A DNA stretch of 7,809 bases from Methylocystis sp. Lineage in GTDB: Bacteria; Pseudomonadota; Alphaproteobacteria; Rhizobiales; Beijerinckiaceae. The DNA lies in contig JALRFG010000089.1 of NCBI GenBank assembly GCA_023253795.1, positions 1 through 7,809 of the forward strand, given 5' to 3'. Shown one piece after another: positions 5,222 through 7,809 of this stretch. The notes under the pieces were generated by a model, which was not told where the DNA came from, did not search any database, and saw nothing but the letters and a program-made list of their open reading frames with translations. The translations under genes and the position numbers were made by a program. Each line of letters starts with the position of its first letter. The stretch's first letter is position 1.

Positions 5222-5352
5222 GGGCCAGACGCCGCGCCGCCGGGCGATTTTTTTCGCTGACCCGGTTCGCGCCTGCGACGCGGCGGCGCGGGTTGCGAGG
5301 GTTTCTTTCCGCTGGAAAGCACGCTAAAGGGCGCGAAGCATTGCCCCCAGAC

Positions 5353-6228
5353 ATGGATACGCCCGAGATGACACAAGCCGCCACGCCTGCCCCCTTCGCC
5401 GGAGCTCTCGCCGGCAAGAAAGGCCTTATTCTCGGCATCGCCAACAATCGTTCGATCGCCTGGGGCATCGCCAAGGCGGCCGCCGACGCCGGCGCCGAAC
5501 TCGCGCTGACCTATCAGATCGACGCGCTGGAGAAGCGGATCAAGCCGCTGGCCGCCGAGCTTGGCGCCCATGTCATCGGCCGTTGCGACGTTTCGGAGCC
5601 GGAGACGATGGATGCGGTCTTCGCCGAGATCGAGAAATTATGGGGCAAGCTCGATTTCGTCGTGCATTGCCTGGCCTTCTCGGACAAGGATCAGCTCGAC
5701 GGCCGTTATGTCGACACCACCGCCGAAAACTTTAACCAGACGATGCTGGTGTCCTGCTTCTCCTTCACGGCGCTGGCGCAGCGCGCTGAGAAGCTGATGC
5801 CCGAGGGCGGCTCGCTGCTGACGCTCTCCTATTACGGCGCCGAGAAATGGATGCCGCATTACAACGTCATGGGCGTCGCCAAGGCCGCGCTGGAGGCGTC
5901 GGTGCGCTATCTCGCGGCCGATCTCGGACAAAAGAACATTCGCGTCAACGCCATCTCCGCCGGACCGATCAAGACCGTTGCGGCCTCGGGCATTGGCGAC
6001 TTCCGCTACATTCTGCGCTGGAACGAATATAACGCGCCGCTGCGCCGCGTTGTCAGCATTGAGGAAGTGGGCGAGTCGGCCGTGTATTTCCTGTCGTCGA
6101 TGTCGCGCGGCGTCACCGGCGAAGTGCTGCATGTCGACGCCGGCTATCATGTCGTGGGCATGATGAATCCCGCCGCCGCGCCGAAGATGGCCGATCTTCT
6201 GGCGCTGCTGCCGCAGGATCCGAAATAG
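5353..6228 (+). CDS. fabI: Enoyl-[acyl-carrier-protein] reductase (NADH), FabI
   Basis: FabI performs the last reduction in each round of fatty acid elongation, converting trans-2-enoyl-ACP to acyl-ACP with NADH in the cytoplasm. The 291-residue protein has the short-chain dehydrogenase fold with the FabI nucleotide motif GLILGIANNRSIAWGIA (24-40). The catalytic set is Tyr160, Tyr170 and Lys177, with the same spacing as E. coli Tyr146/Tyr156/Lys163. Triclosan-contact equivalents Met173 and Phe217 are kept, but the position of E. coli Gly93 is Ala108 (HCLAFS). The C-terminus is slightly long for the family. Start choice is uncertain: ATG 5353 has no Shine-Dalgarno, ATG 5368 (MTQAATP) has a weak TGGA, and TTG 5341 has AAAGGG at 9 bases. 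It lies 34 bases before the aminotransferase gene, so co-transcription is likely. Confidence 0.95.
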   Translation: MDTPEMTQAATPAPFAGALAGKKGLILGIANNRSIAWGIAKAAADAGAELALTYQIDALEKRIKPLAAELGAHVIGRCDVSEPETMDAVFAEIEKLWGKLDFVVHCLAFSDKDQLDGRYVDTTAENFNQTMLVSCFSFTALAQRAEKLMPEGGSLLTLSYYGAEKWMPHYNVMGVAKAALEASVRYLAADLGQKNIRVNAISAGPIKTVAASGIGDFRYILRWNEYNAPLRRVVSIEEVGESAVYFLSSMSRGVTGEVLHVDAGYHVVGMMNPAAAPKMADLLALLPQDPK

Positions 6229-6262
6229 GCGACCGCGCGCGGCCCTCGCTACGGGACCGCAG

Positions 6263-7438
6263 ATGCGCGACTCGCGCCGCCTTCAGTCTGTTCAGACGCC
6301 AATCATTCCCGTCGTCGCGGAGCTGATCCGCGACAATCCGGGAACGATTTCGCTTGGTCAGGGCGTCGTGAATTATGCGCCGCCGCCGCAAGCGCTGGCG
6401 GCGATCAATGCGTTCGGCGCCGATCCTGCAAATCATAAATATCAATCGGCGACGGGCCTGCCGGCGCTGGTCGCGGCGCTGACGCAAAAGCTCTCCGACG
6501 AAAATGGCGTCGTCGTCGGCGCGGCGCAGGGCAATCGCCTGATGGTGACGGCCGGCGGCAATCAGGCGTTTTTCAACGTCGTGCTGGCGATCCTTGATCC
6601 CGGCGACGAAGTGATCTTGCCGACGCCCTATTACTTCAATCACGAAATGGCCATCGCTATGGCCAATGCGCGCGTCGTGCTGGTTCCGACGGATAAGAAT
6701 TATCAGCTCGACATTGACGCCTTGCGCGCGGCGATCACGCCGCGCACCCGCGCCATTGTGACGGTGTCGCCGAATAATCCGTCCGGCGTCGTCTACCCCG
6801 AATCCGATCTGCGCGCCGTCAACGAATTATGCGCCAAGCATGGCCTCTTTCATATCAATGACGAGGCCTATGAATATTTCACCTATGACGGCGCGCGGCA
6901 TTTTTCGCCAGCGTCGATCCCCGGCGCCGCCGGGCACACCATTTCGCTTTATTCAATGTCCAAGGCCTATGGTTTTGCGAGCTGGCGTATCGGTTGGGCC
7001 GTCTATCCGGCGGCGATCGAAGCGGCGATGACCAAAATTCAGGACACGATTATCATCTGTCCGCCGGCGATTTCGCAAATGGCGGCGACAGGCGCATTGT
7101 CGGCGGGGCGTGAATGGGTCGCGGATCATGTGCGCGCGCTGGCGCAGACACGCGCAAAGGTGCGCGAAGAATTGATGACGCTGGCGCATGACGGACTTGC
7201 TGAGATTCCGGCGGCGCAGGGCGCATTATATTTTCTGCTGCAGCCGAAAACGTCGCGGACGCCGCTCGATTATGTCACGCAGCTTATTTGCGCGCATCGC
7301 GTCGCCGCCATACCTGGCGACGCTTTTGGCCTGATGCAGGGATGCACATTGCGCATCGCCTATGGCGCGCTGGACGCGTCGACGGCGACGGAAGGCGTCG
7401 GACGACTCGTCGCCGGCGTGCGCGCGTTGTCTCGCTAG
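6263..7438 (+). CDS. PLP-dependent aminotransferase, class I/II (aspartate aminotransferase fold type I)
   Basis: This 391-residue cytoplasmic enzyme should move an amino group between an amino acid and a 2-oxo acid using pyridoxal phosphate. The Schiff-base lysine is Lys234 in SMSKAYGFASWRIGW, with phosphate-binding Arg242. Asn172 (NNPSG), Asp200 and Tyr203 (NDEAY) hold the cofactor ring. Arg364 in LRIAYG is the substrate carboxylate-binding arginine equivalent to Arg386 of aspartate aminotransferase. The opening VQTPIIPVVAELI...PGTISLGQGVVNY is characteristic of a subgroup annotated only as class I/II aminotransferases; the substrate cannot be named. ATG 6263 is preceded by GGGA (6253-6256) at 6-base spacing. 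It follows fabI by 34 bases and probably shares its transcript, with no obvious metabolic link. Its stop is 4 bases from the converging peptidase stop. Confidence 0.93.
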   Translation: MRDSRRLQSVQTPIIPVVAELIRDNPGTISLGQGVVNYAPPPQALAAINAFGADPANHKYQSATGLPALVAALTQKLSDENGVVVGAAQGNRLMVTAGGNQAFFNVVLAILDPGDEVILPTPYYFNHEMAIAMANARVVLVPTDKNYQLDIDALRAAITPRTRAIVTVSPNNPSGVVYPESDLRAVNELCAKHGLFHINDEAYEYFTYDGARHFSPASIPGAAGHTISLYSMSKAYGFASWRIGWAVYPAAIEAAMTKIQDTIIICPPAISQMAATGALSAGREWVADHVRALAQTRAKVREELMTLAHDGLAEIPAAQGALYFLLQPKTSRTPLDYVTQLICAHRVAAIPGDAFGLMQGCTLRIAYGALDASTATEGVGRLVAGVRALSR

Positions 7439-7442
7439 AGCG

Positions 7443-7809
7443 TTACGCCTGCGTCGGTCGCCCGGCCATCGTCACCAGAAGCCCGCCATCGCCCAGTAGT
7501 TTTTTTGCGGCGCGCTTGCAGTCGTCAAGACCAACGGCGGCGATGCGGCCGTTGCGTTCGTCGAGATAGGACGGCTCCAGCTCGTCGAGTTGCAGATTGA
7601 CGAGCTGACTTGCGATTTTTGTCGAGGTGTCGAAGCGCAGCGGGTAGGAGCCGATCAGATATTTTTTGGCCTTGTCGAGCTCGTCTTCGGTTGGGCCATG
7701 TTCGGCAAAATCGCGCACCTGTTCTTCGATCACCGCGAGTGCTTCGTTGGCGCGTTCGTTGCGGGTGGCGGCGGCGCCAATCAGCATCGGGCAGTGATCA
7801 TATTCGTTC
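7443..7809 (-). CDS. M16 (insulinase/processing peptidase) family protein, C-terminal part only
   Basis: The frame is open from the right window edge to TAA at 7443-7445, giving about 121 residues of a larger protein (M16 proteins are usually 420-470 residues). The visible part is the end of the second M16 domain: GAAATRNERANEALAVIEEQ, GPTEDELDKAKKYLIGSYPLRFDTSTKIASQL, then LDDCKRAAKKLLGDGGLLVTMAGRP. The HxxEH zinc site, if present, would be in the unseen N-terminal half, so it cannot be said whether this is the catalytic or the non-catalytic partner; such genes often come in pairs. Signal peptide and cellular location also cannot be judged. The Met at 7787 is internal. The gene converges on the aminotransferase gene. 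Confidence 0.88.
   Translation of the reverse strand, partial: NEYDHCPMLIGAAATRNERANEALAVIEEQVRDFAEHGPTEDELDKAKKYLIGSYPLRFDTSTKIASQLVNLQLDELEPSYLDERNGRIAAVGLDDCKRAAKKLLGDGGLLVTMAGRPTQA

Larger units (their letters stand above)
5153..5352. promoter_or_regulatory. Divergent control region between the sigma operon and fabI
   Basis: These 200 bases separate two divergent genes. The left half holds the minus-strand promoter for the sigma gene and an inverted repeat. The middle holds a GC-rich stretch with a 4-bp stem, CGCC-GCCG-GGCG (5235-5246), followed by A and seven T (5248-5254), read toward fabI. The right part is GC-rich and contains AAAGGG (5326-5331). No convincing -35/-10 pair for fabI was found. 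Confidence 0.55.

Noticed and set aside
5638..6150. Minus-strand open frame of 170 codons opposite fabI
   Set aside because: Shadow frame; FabI catalytic residues on the plus strand fix the true coding strand.
1..7809. CRISPR arrays, tRNA/rRNA genes, insertion sequences, toxin-antitoxin or phage-defence genes
   Set aside because: Looked for on both strands by repeat spacing and protein motifs; nothing supportable was seen.

Overview
This window looks like ordinary chromosomal DNA from a GC-rich alphaproteobacterium. The MetX-MetW pair, the FabI sequence style (HCLAFSDKDQL), the DUF1636 protein and the ECF sigma/anti-sigma pair all point that way. A member of the Hyphomicrobiales, possibly a Methylocystis- or Beijerinckia-like genus, is my guess from general resemblance and was not tested. 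I see no rRNA, tRNA, CRISPR array, insertion sequence, prophage gene or integration scar. No stretch longer than about 225 bases lacks a gene.

Layout, left to right. On the plus strand, the 3' part of metX (homoserine O-acyltransferase) overlaps metW by four bases; together they form a methionine biosynthesis operon. A 223-base gap follows. It holds a 10-base direct repeat and a near-perfect 14-base palindrome, and leads into a Crp/Fnr-superfamily regulator. That regulator has an FNR-type recognition helix (ETLSR) but no FNR iron-sulfur cysteine cluster, so it is closest in style to Dnr/FixK regulators. A DUF1636 protein with CxxC and CxxxC motifs follows, after a short intergenic region unusually dense in palindromes and competing hairpins. 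A TTG-N8-CAA site of the kind an ETLSR helix binds lies at the 3' end of the regulator gene.

On the minus strand, converging on the DUF1636 gene, is ppa (inorganic pyrophosphatase). Upstream of ppa on the same strand is a two-gene unit: a short, divergent ECF-type sigma factor followed 7 bases later by a membrane-bound anti-sigma factor whose zinc-ligand positions are changed. A recognisable -10/-35 promoter with an overlapping inverted repeat precedes the sigma gene. Facing away from it on the plus strand is fabI (enoyl-ACP reductase), followed 34 bases later by a class I/II PLP-dependent aminotransferase. At the right edge an M16 peptidase-family gene enters on the minus strand, with only 4 bases between its stop and the aminotransferase stop.

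The genes are mainly housekeeping (methionine synthesis, pyrophosphate hydrolysis, fatty acid elongation) with two regulatory units between them. I did not find a convincing undescribed system. The places most worth a second look are the regulator/DUF1636 junction with its structured leader, and the divergent sigma/zinc-less anti-sigma pair.
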